In this document: positions 1 through 7,283 of the stretch, piece after piece
Layout: every line of letters starts with the position of its first letter
How positions within the stretch are numbered: the stretch's first letter is position 1
Assembly: GCA_963785755.1 (NCBI GenBank)
Contig: CAWAXG010000075.1
Span: 434,001 to 498,000 of the forward strand
Direction of reading: 5' to 3'
Length of the DNA: 64,000 nucleotides
From: JACCXG01 sp963785755
Lineage (GTDB): Bacteria; Acidobacteriota; Vicinamibacteria; Vicinamibacterales; 2-12-FULL-66-21
Translations under genes and position numbers: made by a program
The notes under the pieces: model-generated
The model's input: only the letters and a program-made list of their open reading frames with translations
The model's database searches: none
Told to the model about the DNA's origin: nothing

Positions 1-1
1 G

Positions 2-139
2 ATGAGCGACTTCCGGGCTGGACGATGGCGGGAAGCGCTGGATGCGCTCGACGCATCGCCGGATCCGCCTGAATTCCCTCGCACGGACGGTGCGGCCGTC
101 GTCGCGAGCAGGATTCTCGATCGGCTCGGACGGTCGTAG
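2..139 (+). CDS. 3' end of an unidentified protein gene (cut by window edge)
   Basis: An open frame enters from the left edge and stops with TAG at 137-139, giving about 45 visible residues. The visible part reads like the end of a soluble protein: a Trp/Arg/Leu/Asp-rich helix, a proline-rich FPRTDGAA stretch, then a final amphipathic helix ending in RLGRS. It runs convergently into the methyltransferase gene, leaving only about 20 bases between the two stops. The upstream part is missing, so the start, the family and even reality as a gene cannot be settled. The main support is the GC-rich codon pattern and the convergent layout. I do not recognise the family. Confidence 0.4.
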   Translation: MSDFRAGRWREALDALDASPDPPEFPRTDGAAVVASRILDRLGRS

Positions 140-160
140 GCTGGAACGGCGGCCCGCCGG

Positions 161-862
161 CTACTTCACTGCGGTCACGAGCGACCAGATCCGCGGGAAG
201 TTCACCTTCTCGATCGAAATCGGCTGCAAGGTCGCCTGAGTGAGGAACGCCGGAAGATCAAGATCGGACTTGAAGCCGATGTGAATCGTCAGCGGCGATA
301 TCAGCCGTTCGACCCTGGACAGAATCGGGTTCGGACTGAGGAAATGATTGAGGAAGACGATGCGTCCCCCCGGCCGGCAGACCCGGCGCATCTCCTGGGC
401 GACCTTGATCGGATCGGGAACGACACTGATGAGATAGGGGGCGTAGACGATGTCGAACGAGTCGTCGGCGAACCTCAAATCGGCCGCATCCATCTGCAGC
501 AGCCGGACGCTGCGTGGCACATCCTTGCGTGCCGCCCGATCGCGCGCCTTCTCGAGCATCGAATACGAGAAGTCGATGCCGGTGATGGCGCAATCCTTGG
601 GGTAGAGGGAGAGGTTGATCCCCGTGCCAACGCCGACTTCCAAGACCCGATCCCCGTCTTTTATCCCCATCCGCTGGATGGCCTGCAAACGGCCGGGATG
701 GAGCGTCGGACCGAAGAACAGGTCATAAACCTTGGCCAGCTTGTCGTAAACGCCTTCGACGAAGTCGTTTTCGACCGCTGCGACCGAGAGGGCTCGTGTT
801 GCTGCATCCGAGCCTGAAACCACGTCTTCTTCGCGCTCTGCTTTTCGATCGAATAAGGCCAT
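161..862 (-). CDS. Class I SAM-dependent methyltransferase, PmtA-like (phospholipid N-methyltransferase candidate)
   Basis: The 233-residue protein has the Rossmann methyltransferase core. Motif I is VLEVGVGTGINLSLYP near residues 75-90, followed by an acidic ribose-binding GIDFS, and a motif IV region FDIVYAPYLISVVPDP. The layout around YDKLAKVYDLFFGPTLHPGR and the CRPGGRIVFLNHF segment resembles bacterial phosphatidylethanolamine N-methyltransferase PmtA, so a role in making methylated phospholipids is plausible. A ubiquinone/menaquinone-type C-methyltransferase is the main alternative. ATG at 862 is chosen over an upstream TTG at 865. About 130 bases of non-coding DNA separate it from the next gene upstream, so it is probably transcribed alone. 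Confidence 0.75.
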   Translation of the reverse strand: MALFDRKAEREEDVVSGSDAATRALSVAAVENDFVEGVYDKLAKVYDLFFGPTLHPGRLQAIQRMGIKDGDRVLEVGVGTGINLSLYPKDCAITGIDFSYSMLEKARDRAARKDVPRSVRLLQMDAADLRFADDSFDIVYAPYLISVVPDPIKVAQEMRRVCRPGGRIVFLNHFLSPNPILSRVERLISPLTIHIGFKSDLDLPAFLTQATLQPISIEKVNFPRIWSLVTAVK

Positions 863-993
863 CAATCATCCTCGCCGTCCGCTGACGCGGAACGGACCTA
901 TGAAGCCACTGCAAGCCGAAGACTGGTAACCCTTGGATGAACAACAGTTGGCGACTATACCGCGACCGTTACGGCGCGGGCAAGCCTCACGCA

Positions 994-2838
994 TCACACG
1001 GCTTCCATGACTTCGAGGGCGGTTTCCACCGCACCGGACGCGGTCGAAATCTGAATGCCCTGAACCAGCGGCCTGATCTCGGACAGCACTTCGCGAGCGA
1101 TGGCAATGCCCTCGGCCGCGGCGGTTCCCGATTCTTCGGCGCGCCGCATCCGATCGACCACCGACTCGGGTACGTGGACGCCCGGCACCTCGTTCGCCAT
1201 GAACTCGGCGTGCCGGAGGCTTTCGAGCGGCAGCACGCCGGCCAGGATCGGGATCCCCGTGCCATCGAGGCGCTTCAGGAACTCGGTGAACCCGGCCGCG
1301 TCGAACACCGGCTGAGTAATCGCGAACTCGGCGCCGGCCTCGACTTTGTATCGGAACCTGCGCACTTCCTCCTCAACGTCGGCGGCCCCTGGGTTCAGGG
1401 CCACCCCGATGTGGAACGCGGTCGGCTGACCGATCGATTGCTGACCGACATCGAGGCCGCGATTGAGTCGCGCAACGACGTTCGTCAGACCGATGGAGTC
1501 GACGTCGAATACCGCGGTCGCGTCCGGGTAGTCGCCGACCCTGGGCGGATCACCGGTGATGATCAGCACGTTGCGGACGCCCAGGGAGTGCGCGCCGAGC
1601 AGGTCCGACTGCATGCCGAGAAGGTTCCGATCGCGGCAGGCGTAATGGAGAACCGTCTCGAGGCCGGCCTGCTGCTGCACGACCAGGGAAGCGGCGAGCG
1701 CGCTCATGCGGGCGCTGGCCCGCGGCCCATCGGGGATGTTCACGAAATCCACGCCGTGGATGCGGAGCTGCCGCGACTGCTGAACGAGGCTCTCGGTGTC
1801 GTGGCCGCGCGGCGGCACCAGCTCGACGCTGACCGTGAACAGTCGGCGGGTGAGCGCGTTCGCGAGCCGCGACTTCTCCGCCCGCGCGACGGGCTGCGCT
1901 TCTGCGACCGAGTGCACGCGCGCGCCGTCCTTCGAACGGCTGACCGGCGCATGCGTCGTTGGCGACAGCGCGCGTACCGCCGTCTTGATGTGGCGGATGT
2001 GATCGGGGGTCGTCCCGCAGCAGCCGCCGACGAGGCGGACGCTGTTGTTGAGGAAGCGCCTGGCGTACGACGCCATGTACTCCGGCGACGACAGGTAGAT
2101 GTTGCGTCCCTCGATCTCTCTCGGCCGGCCGGCGTTCGGCTGCGCCGACAGCGGCACGTGGGCGACGCGGGCCATGCGCTCGACCGTTTCGAGCATGCCT
2201 GCCGGTCCGACGCTGCAGTTGACGCCGATCACCGCGACGCCGAGCTCTTCGAGCTGCGGGACGAACGCCTCCGGCGCGACGCCATCGAGCGTGTTGCCGT
2301 CTTCCTCGGTGGTCACCTGGGCGACGATCGGCAGATCCGAGAGTCCCTGCACGGCGCGAATCGCCGCCGTGATCTCGTTCATGTCATGGAACGTCTCGAG
2401 CACGAACAGGTCGACGCCGCCGTCGATCAATCCGCCGACCTGTTCGCGGAAGTAGGCTTCCGCTTCGTCGACGCCGGTCTTCCCCCAGGGCTCGATGCGA
2501 ATCCCCAGCGGACCGATCGAACCCGCGACGTACGCCTGCTCCCGCGCGGCGTGCCGGGCGATGCGTGCGCCCTGGGCGTTGATCGCCTTGACCCGCTCGC
2601 CCAGACCGAAGGGCGTGAGCTTGACGCGGTTGGCGCCGAAGGTATTCGTTTCGATCACGTCGGCCCCGGCCCGTACGTACGCCTGGTGCACTTCAGCGAC
2701 CAGGTCGGGCTGCGTCAGGTTCAGCTCGTCGAACGACCGGTTGAGAAATATCCCTTTCGCGTACAGCATCGTCCCCATCGCGCCATCGCAGACGAGAACA
2801 CAGCGTGAGATTTCTTCGCGGAACGGGGTCTTGGGCAT
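994..2838 (-). CDS. Bifunctional homocysteine S-methyltransferase / 5,10-methylenetetrahydrofolate reductase
   Basis: This 614-residue protein has two enzymes in one chain. Residues 1-290 are a homocysteine S-methyltransferase barrel with the zinc ligands visible as GVNCSVGP (Cys near 208) and GGCCGTTP (Cys-Cys near 273-274). Residues 320-614 are a MetF-type FAD methylenetetrahydrofolate reductase (ELVPPRGHD, HYACRDRN, ITGDPPRVGDYPD). The arrangement matches the YitJ-type fusion of Firmicutes and Acidobacteria. Together they can reduce methylene-THF and methylate homocysteine to methionine, although the methyl donor of the first domain is not shown by sequence. It is last in a three-gene minus-strand cluster, 22 bases after the phosphoesterase gene. 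ATG at 2838 is well placed before the first beta strand. Confidence 0.9.
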   Translation of the reverse strand: MPKTPFREEISRCVLVCDGAMGTMLYAKGIFLNRSFDELNLTQPDLVAEVHQAYVRAGADVIETNTFGANRVKLTPFGLGERVKAINAQGARIARHAAREQAYVAGSIGPLGIRIEPWGKTGVDEAEAYFREQVGGLIDGGVDLFVLETFHDMNEITAAIRAVQGLSDLPIVAQVTTEEDGNTLDGVAPEAFVPQLEELGVAVIGVNCSVGPAGMLETVERMARVAHVPLSAQPNAGRPREIEGRNIYLSSPEYMASYARRFLNNSVRLVGGCCGTTPDHIRHIKTAVRALSPTTHAPVSRSKDGARVHSVAEAQPVARAEKSRLANALTRRLFTVSVELVPPRGHDTESLVQQSRQLRIHGVDFVNIPDGPRASARMSALAASLVVQQQAGLETVLHYACRDRNLLGMQSDLLGAHSLGVRNVLIITGDPPRVGDYPDATAVFDVDSIGLTNVVARLNRGLDVGQQSIGQPTAFHIGVALNPGAADVEEEVRRFRYKVEAGAEFAITQPVFDAAGFTEFLKRLDGTGIPILAGVLPLESLRHAEFMANEVPGVHVPESVVDRMRRAEESGTAAAEGIAIAREVLSEIRPLVQGIQISTASGAVETALEVMEAV

Positions 2839-2860
2839 TTGCTGTTCGCGCGGGCGCCGT

Positions 2861-3529
2861 TTACGACCGCACTTCGTACTCCAGTGTGGCTCGGTTGACG
2901 AGCAGATACGTCTTCGACACGAGATCCATCCCGACCGATCGGACGCCGTGCCGTGCCTGTTCGCTGAACCGGTGGTGATGGCCGAACAGGTGCAGCCTCG
3001 GTTTCATCGCCTCGAGCACTTCGTTGACGGGCTGCTTCCCAGCCTCGGTCCGTCCCACCTTGAACGGACGCGGCGCTTCATGAGTGAGGAAGACGTCGAC
3101 CTCGCGCAGGGCCTTGCAGACGTCGACTTCTTCGCGCACGAAATGCCGCCGCTTGTCGGCGAGCTCGGTCGCCTTCGCACTCCCCTTCCTGGGATGCGGC
3201 AGATCGGCGGCTGGCGTCTCGTACCAGGTGGGCGCCAGCGTGCCGCCCAGACCGGCGACACGAAGACCGTCGATCGTCTCCAGGCGCGCGTTCGCGAGAT
3301 AGTGCAGGTTGAGCGGCAACGTCCCAGCGGCGATGGCGTCGAAGTTCTCGTTGTTCCCCTTGATCCAGTAGAGCGGCGAGGGCAGCGGTTCGTAACCGCC
3401 CTGGTCGTCGGCGACGTCTCCGACGCACAGCCACACTGTCACGTCGCGATGACGGTCCATGATGCGGCGGGCATGCTCGAAATCGCCGTGGATGTCACCA
3501 AGGGCGCCGAAGACTTGCATCGCCAGCAT
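2861..3529 (-). CDS. Calcineurin-like metallophosphoesterase
   Basis: The sequence shows the binuclear metal motifs of the family in order: GALGDIHGD at the start, CVGDVADD, KGNNENFD, FLTHEAP, and a terminal GHHH. About 222 residues with no signal peptide point to a cytoplasmic enzyme. The substrate cannot be read from the sequence; relatives act on nucleotides, phosphoproteins or RNA ends. The start is uncertain: ATG at 3529 follows a GGGAGG box by about ten bases, ATG at 3520 is also possible, and a TTG at 3565 would add an unlikely proline/glycine-rich tail. It sits 39 bases after nuoI and just before the methionine enzyme, so the three are probably co-transcribed. Confidence 0.8.
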   Translation of the reverse strand: MLAMQVFGALGDIHGDFEHARRIMDRHRDVTVWLCVGDVADDQGGYEPLPSPLYWIKGNNENFDAIAAGTLPLNLHYLANARLETIDGLRVAGLGGTLAPTWYETPAADLPHPRKGSAKATELADKRRHFVREEVDVCKALREVDVFLTHEAPRPFKVGRTEAGKQPVNEVLEAMKPRLHLFGHHHRFSEQARHGVRSVGMDLVSKTYLLVNRATLEYEVRS

Positions 3530-3568
3530 GGCCGGGCCGCCTCCCGGCCGTGCCCGGGACGGCAATGA

Positions 3569-4006
3569 CTAACGCGACTGCGGCGCCGATGGCAGCGCGG
3601 GCACGAGCAGATCCTGCTTGTCCCAGATGAAGTCCTTGTTGCTGTAAACGGCGAGCTCGTAGTCCTTGCCCATGAAGATGGCCGACACCGGGCAAGCCTC
3701 CTCGCAGTAGCCGCAGAAGATGCACCGGGTCTTGTGGATCTGATAAATCTTCGCGTAGCGCGGTCCCGCCTGCACCGTGCCATCGTTCTCGGCCGGCTCG
3801 AGATAAATGGCGTCGGCCGGGCAGGCGACGGCGCACAACCCGCAGGCCACGCACTTCTCGAGGCCGTTCTCGTCGCGCATCAACACCTGCTTGCCGCGAT
3901 ATTTCGGGAACACCGGCACCTTCTGCTCCGGATACTTGACGGTGATGGGCTTGCGGAAGATGTGTTTGAAGGTCGTGGCAAAGCCGATGAGAAACGGGCG
4001 GATCAT
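3569..4006 (-). CDS. nuoI: NADH-quinone oxidoreductase subunit I-like 2[4Fe-4S] ferredoxin
   Basis: The 145-residue protein carries two complete 4Fe-4S motifs, CVACGLCAVACP and CIFCGYCEEACP, about 40 residues apart. It also has the NuoI amino end (RKPITVKYPEQKVPVFPKYRGK) and the typical MRDENGLEKC lead into the first cluster. In complex I this subunit relays electrons from the peripheral arm to the quinone site. No other nuo gene is in the window: it heads a small cluster with a phosphoesterase and a methionine/folate enzyme. It could be a relocated true subunit, a second copy, or a ferredoxin-like paralogue. Family assignment is firm, the exact role less so. Confidence 0.85.
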   Translation of the reverse strand: MIRPFLIGFATTFKHIFRKPITVKYPEQKVPVFPKYRGKQVLMRDENGLEKCVACGLCAVACPADAIYLEPAENDGTVQAGPRYAKIYQIHKTRCIFCGYCEEACPVSAIFMGKDYELAVYSNKDFIWDKQDLLVPALPSAPQSR

Positions 4007-4110
4007 CCCGTGATCATACCAAGGCGGGTGGAAAAGCGAAACGGCGCAGCTCCCCGCCGCACGCTCAAATCCTAGAAAATGCTATAGTTAACCGTCAGAC
4101 ACCGCACCAG

Positions 4111-5439
4111 ATGACACCCGATACCGGGCCCCTCTCGCTGTCGCCTGAGTATTTCCTGTTCACCACCCTCATGGCCAAGCTCGCCATCGTGGCCGTGCTG
4201 TCGACCATGCTCGTGCGGTTTCCCTGGTTCAGGCGGATTCTCCTCACCGAGAAGCGCGATTGGCCCGAGCGCCTCGTCTTTGCGTTCAGCCTCGGCCTTC
4301 CGCTGACCGCCGGTGTCATCGCGCGGATCCTGCTCCACTACGAAGCGGCCGATCTGACCCTCGCCGGATCGTTCCTGGCCGGCCTGCTCGCCGGACCTTA
4401 TGCCGGCGCGATCGTCGGCGGCATGGCCGGCATCCCCGCCCTCATGGCCGGTGAGCTCATCGCGCTGCCGTTTGCGGTCGGCTGCGGGTTCGCCGGCGGC
4501 GGATTGCGCGAGATCTGTCCGAAGGAGGCGATCTGGCGCTTCTCGCCGCTGTTCTTCACCGACCTGCATCGCAACGTCTGGCGTCTGGTGCGGCGCTTTC
4601 AGATCGATTGGGCGGTCCTCCTGCTCGCGGCGCCGATCGGGCTCGAGATCATTCGTCAAGCGCTCGGCCGATCGTTCGGCAGCGACCACATCTTCCACCA
4701 CGAAGCCACCGCGGCATGGCTCAAGGCGCTGGTGATCCTCGCCACCGTGCTCTGCGTCGCCGTGCCGATCAAGATCTGGAACAGCGCCCGCATCGAGCAC
4801 CGGCTGCAGGAACAGGAGAAGCTGCTGATGGCGGCGCGCGTGGAAGCGCTCGCGAGCCAGATCAATCCGCACTTCCTCTTCAACACCCTGACGTCGATCT
4901 CGTCGTTGATCCGTTCGCAGCCGGAAACCGCGCGCATGCTGATCGTCAAGCTGTCCGGCCTGCTGCGGCGGCTGCTGCGGAGCCAGGAGCACTTCGTCAC
5001 GCTGCGCGAGGAGCTCGAAGCGATCGACGAGTACCTCGACATCGAAAGCATTCGATTCGGATCGCGGCTGCGCATCGAGAAATCGATCGACCCGGCCAGC
5101 CTCGACGTCGTCGTGCCGAGCATGCTGCTGCAGCCGCTCGTCGAGAACTCGATCAAGCACGGGCTCTCACCGAAGATCGGCGAGGGGCGCATCACCATCC
5201 GCAGCGTGCGCGAGAAGGACCATGCGATCATCGACATCATCGACAACGGGGTCGGGGTCGGCGCCGCGCACGCCCAGCGGGTCAAGACCGGCGGCATCGG
5301 CCTGCGCAATGTCAACGAACGGCTGCGCGTGATTTACGGCGCCAACTACCAGCTGCAGCTCGACAGCGTTCCGGGTGAAGGGACGTGCGCGCGGATCGTG
5401 ATCCCCGAGCTCGTCGTCCCCGCCAGGATCAGCGCCTGA
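4111..5439 (+). CDS. LytS/YehU-type sensor histidine kinase
   Basis: The 442-residue protein begins with about 200 residues of hydrophobic segments of the LytS-like multi-pass sensor type, including the glycine-rich ILAGLLAGPYAGAIVGG-like stretch. A short coiled linker follows. The kinase domain has the family box QINPHFLFNTL with the phospho-acceptor His near residue 255, and the ATPase domain has VENSIKHGL and DNGVGVG. Such kinases sense cell-wall, membrane-potential or small-carboxylate signals; the ligand here is unknown. The regulator gene starts one base after the stop, so they form a two-component pair. The start is the first ATG after a short non-coding gap. Confidence 0.9.
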   Translation: MTPDTGPLSLSPEYFLFTTLMAKLAIVAVLSTMLVRFPWFRRILLTEKRDWPERLVFAFSLGLPLTAGVIARILLHYEAADLTLAGSFLAGLLAGPYAGAIVGGMAGIPALMAGELIALPFAVGCGFAGGGLREICPKEAIWRFSPLFFTDLHRNVWRLVRRFQIDWAVLLLAAPIGLEIIRQALGRSFGSDHIFHHEATAAWLKALVILATVLCVAVPIKIWNSARIEHRLQEQEKLLMAARVEALASQINPHFLFNTLTSISSLIRSQPETARMLIVKLSGLLRRLLRSQEHFVTLREELEAIDEYLDIESIRFGSRLRIEKSIDPASLDVVVPSMLLQPLVENSIKHGLSPKIGEGRITIRSVREKDHAIIDIIDNGVGVGAAHAQRVKTGGIGLRNVNERLRVIYGANYQLQLDSVPGEGTCARIVIPELVVPARISA

Positions 5440-5440
5440 G

Positions 5441-6232
5441 ATGGACGCAACTCAGGAGCTGCGGGCCGTCGTCGTCGATGACGAACAGCTGGCGCGCGAT
5501 GAGGTGTGCTTTCTACTCACCGAGATTGGCGGCGTCGACGTGGTCGGCCAGGCGGGAAACGGTGTCGAAGCCTTGCAGGTGATCGAGTCATCTGCGCCCG
5601 ACCTCGTCATGCTCGACGTGCAGATGCCCGGCCTGACAGGGTTCGAGGTCGCGCGGCGGCTGCTGGACGACGGCATCGAGTCCCACCTCGTGTTCATCAC
5701 GGCGTTCGACCAGCACGCCATCCAGGCATTCGAGGTGAATGCCGTGGACTACCTCCTGAAACCGGTGGAAGCGGAGCGCCTGAGGACGGCCGTGGACCGC
5801 GTCCGGCGGCGGCTGGTGTCCGAGCGGGGCGCCGGCCGCCCTGCCGGAAACGAGCTGGACCGGCTGTTGCAGCTGCTGTCCCAGCGCCAGGAACACCGGG
5901 AGCAGCTCGCCGTCAGGATTTCGGACAGATTCCTGTTAATCCAGGCAGATGAAGTAGTTCACGCCTCCGTGGAGAACGACGTCATCACCGTTGTAACGAA
6001 CAGCTTGTCAGGGACGTCTAACTATCGGACACTGGACGAGTTGCAGGCGCGTCTCGACCCGGCCGTCTTCTGGCGCGTCCACCGGTCGCATCTGGTCAAT
6101 ATCAACAAGATCAAAGAGATTGTCCCCTGGTTCAGCCGAAACTACATTTTGAAGATGCGAGACGGCAAGGGGAGTGAGATACCAGTCAGCCGATCGCAGA
6201 CCAAGAGACTTCGCGAGTACTTGAAGCTATGA
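5441..6232 (+). CDS. LytTR-family response regulator
   Basis: The receiver domain (residues 8-125) has the acidic pair Asp13/Asp14, the phospho-acceptor Asp59 in LVMLDVQMPG, and the conserved Thr/Lys region ending in YLLKPV. A LytTR DNA-binding domain occupies about 160-260 (VYRVHRSHLVNINKI-type core, written here as FWRVHRSHLVNINKIKEI). It is the partner of the kinase that ends one base upstream. Its stop overlaps the start of the signal peptidase gene as ATGA, so the three genes are very likely translated from one message. Target promoters cannot be identified here. Confidence 0.92.
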   Translation: MDATQELRAVVVDDEQLARDEVCFLLTEIGGVDVVGQAGNGVEALQVIESSAPDLVMLDVQMPGLTGFEVARRLLDDGIESHLVFITAFDQHAIQAFEVNAVDYLLKPVEAERLRTAVDRVRRRLVSERGAGRPAGNELDRLLQLLSQRQEHREQLAVRISDRFLLIQADEVVHASVENDVITVVTNSLSGTSNYRTLDELQARLDPAVFWRVHRSHLVNINKIKEIVPWFSRNYILKMRDGKGSEIPVSRSQTKRLREYLKL

Positions 6233-7233
6233 GCCACCACAACGACGATTTTCGCGAGGCGACGCCCCGGGATCCCTCGATTCCCGAGCCGGAGCCAGTC
6301 GCATCCCTCACGCCGGACCCGCTGACGCTCCAGACGCCGGAGCCGCTGATCGCTGCCGAGCCACCGCCGATCGCGTCGATCGCGCCGGTCGTCCCGGTCG
6401 CGCCCGATGCGCAGCCGGAACCGGTGCATCTCGAGCCGTCCTGGCGCACGATTGTCGGTGGCCCTCGTGCCGAGCATCCGTGGGGCTCATCAGCGCCCGC
6501 CGGCCTCGGCGAGCGCGTTCCCCAGGTGGCCGAACCCGGCGAGCAGGTGTCGTCACCCGCCGACGCGCCTGACTATCTGATGGCCGCCGAGGCAACAGAT
6601 CTCGACGCCCACGGAAGCGAGACGGCGGGCACTGTTCCTGCCGCAGCGGTACCTCTCGTCCCCGTCGAAGCGGCCGCGGCCCCGGTGCACCGCGAGGTGC
6701 AGCCCTCCGTCACGCTCGCACGGATTGGCGAGGAGCTCTTCGCCTGGCTGAAGACGCTGGCTTCTGCCGCGGTGTATGCGACGCTCATCGTGACGTTCGG
6801 ATTCCAGGTGGCGCGCGTCGAGGGCCAGAGCATGGCACCGACGCTCGAAAACCAGGATCGTCTGATCGTCAACAAGCTGGCCTACCGGATCGGCCAGCCG
6901 CAGGTCGGCGACATCGTCATGCTGTATTACCCGCTCAATCCCGACAAGTCGTTCGTCAAGCGGGTGATCGCCGAAGAAGGCGATCAAATCCGGATCGTCG
7001 ACGGCCGCGTGTACCGCAACGACGTGCCGCTGAACGATGATTACGTTCCCCCGGAATACCGCAGCCACGACGACTACGGTCCGGAGGTAGTGCCACAGGG
7101 CTACTACTTCGTGATGGGTGACCATCGGAACAACAGCTCGGACAGCCGTCACTGGAAGTTCGTGCCGAAGAAATACATCATCGGCAAGGTCCAGCTGCGA
7201 TGGTGGCCTCTGCCGCAGGCCAGGATCTTCTAG
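6229..7233 (+). CDS. lepB: Signal peptidase I with long proline-rich cytoplasmic N-terminal extension
   Basis: The catalytic half is clear: Ser201 in VEGQSMAPTL and Lys244 in SFVKRVIAEEGD form the Ser-Lys dyad. Box D and E residues follow (VMGDHRNNSSDSRHW). A transmembrane helix lies at about 172-192, just before the dyad, as expected for cleaving signal peptides on the outer face of the membrane. Unusually, residues 1-160 are a low-complexity Pro/Ala/Glu extension with no predicted fold, so the protein is 334 residues instead of about 220-260. The gene starts inside the stop of the LytTR gene (ATGA), suggesting translational coupling to a two-component system. Confidence 0.92.
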   Translation: MSHHNDDFREATPRDPSIPEPEPVASLTPDPLTLQTPEPLIAAEPPPIASIAPVVPVAPDAQPEPVHLEPSWRTIVGGPRAEHPWGSSAPAGLGERVPQVAEPGEQVSSPADAPDYLMAAEATDLDAHGSETAGTVPAAAVPLVPVEAAAAPVHREVQPSVTLARIGEELFAWLKTLASAAVYATLIVTFGFQVARVEGQSMAPTLENQDRLIVNKLAYRIGQPQVGDIVMLYYPLNPDKSFVKRVIAEEGDQIRIVDGRVYRNDVPLNDDYVPPEYRSHDDYGPEVVPQGYYFVMGDHRNNSSDSRHWKFVPKKYIIGKVQLRWWPLPQARIF

Positions 7234-7249
7234 ATCAGATCGGCCGGTC

Positions 7250-7278
7250 GCCGCGGTGCTGGACTTCCAGCCCGCGGC
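7250..7278. terminator. Strong hairpin between convergent genes
   Basis: The 29 bases form an almost perfect stem (GCCGCGG, one bulged T, GCTGGA pairing with TCCAGC and CGCGGC). It lies between the stop of lepB and the stop of the acyl-CoA ligase gene, which face each other. No T tract follows on either strand, so it is either a rho-assisted stop or a barrier to transcription in both directions. Confidence 0.45.
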
Positions 7279-7283
7279 AGCCC

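Noticed and set aside
42..239. A 65-codon plus-strand frame at the left edge
   Set aside because: It is out of frame with the more plausible 2-139 remnant and overlaps the methyltransferase end.
937..2808. A 623-codon plus-strand frame
   Set aside because: It is antisense to the homocysteine methyltransferase-MTHFR gene, and its arginine/histidine/aspartate-rich product has no domain.
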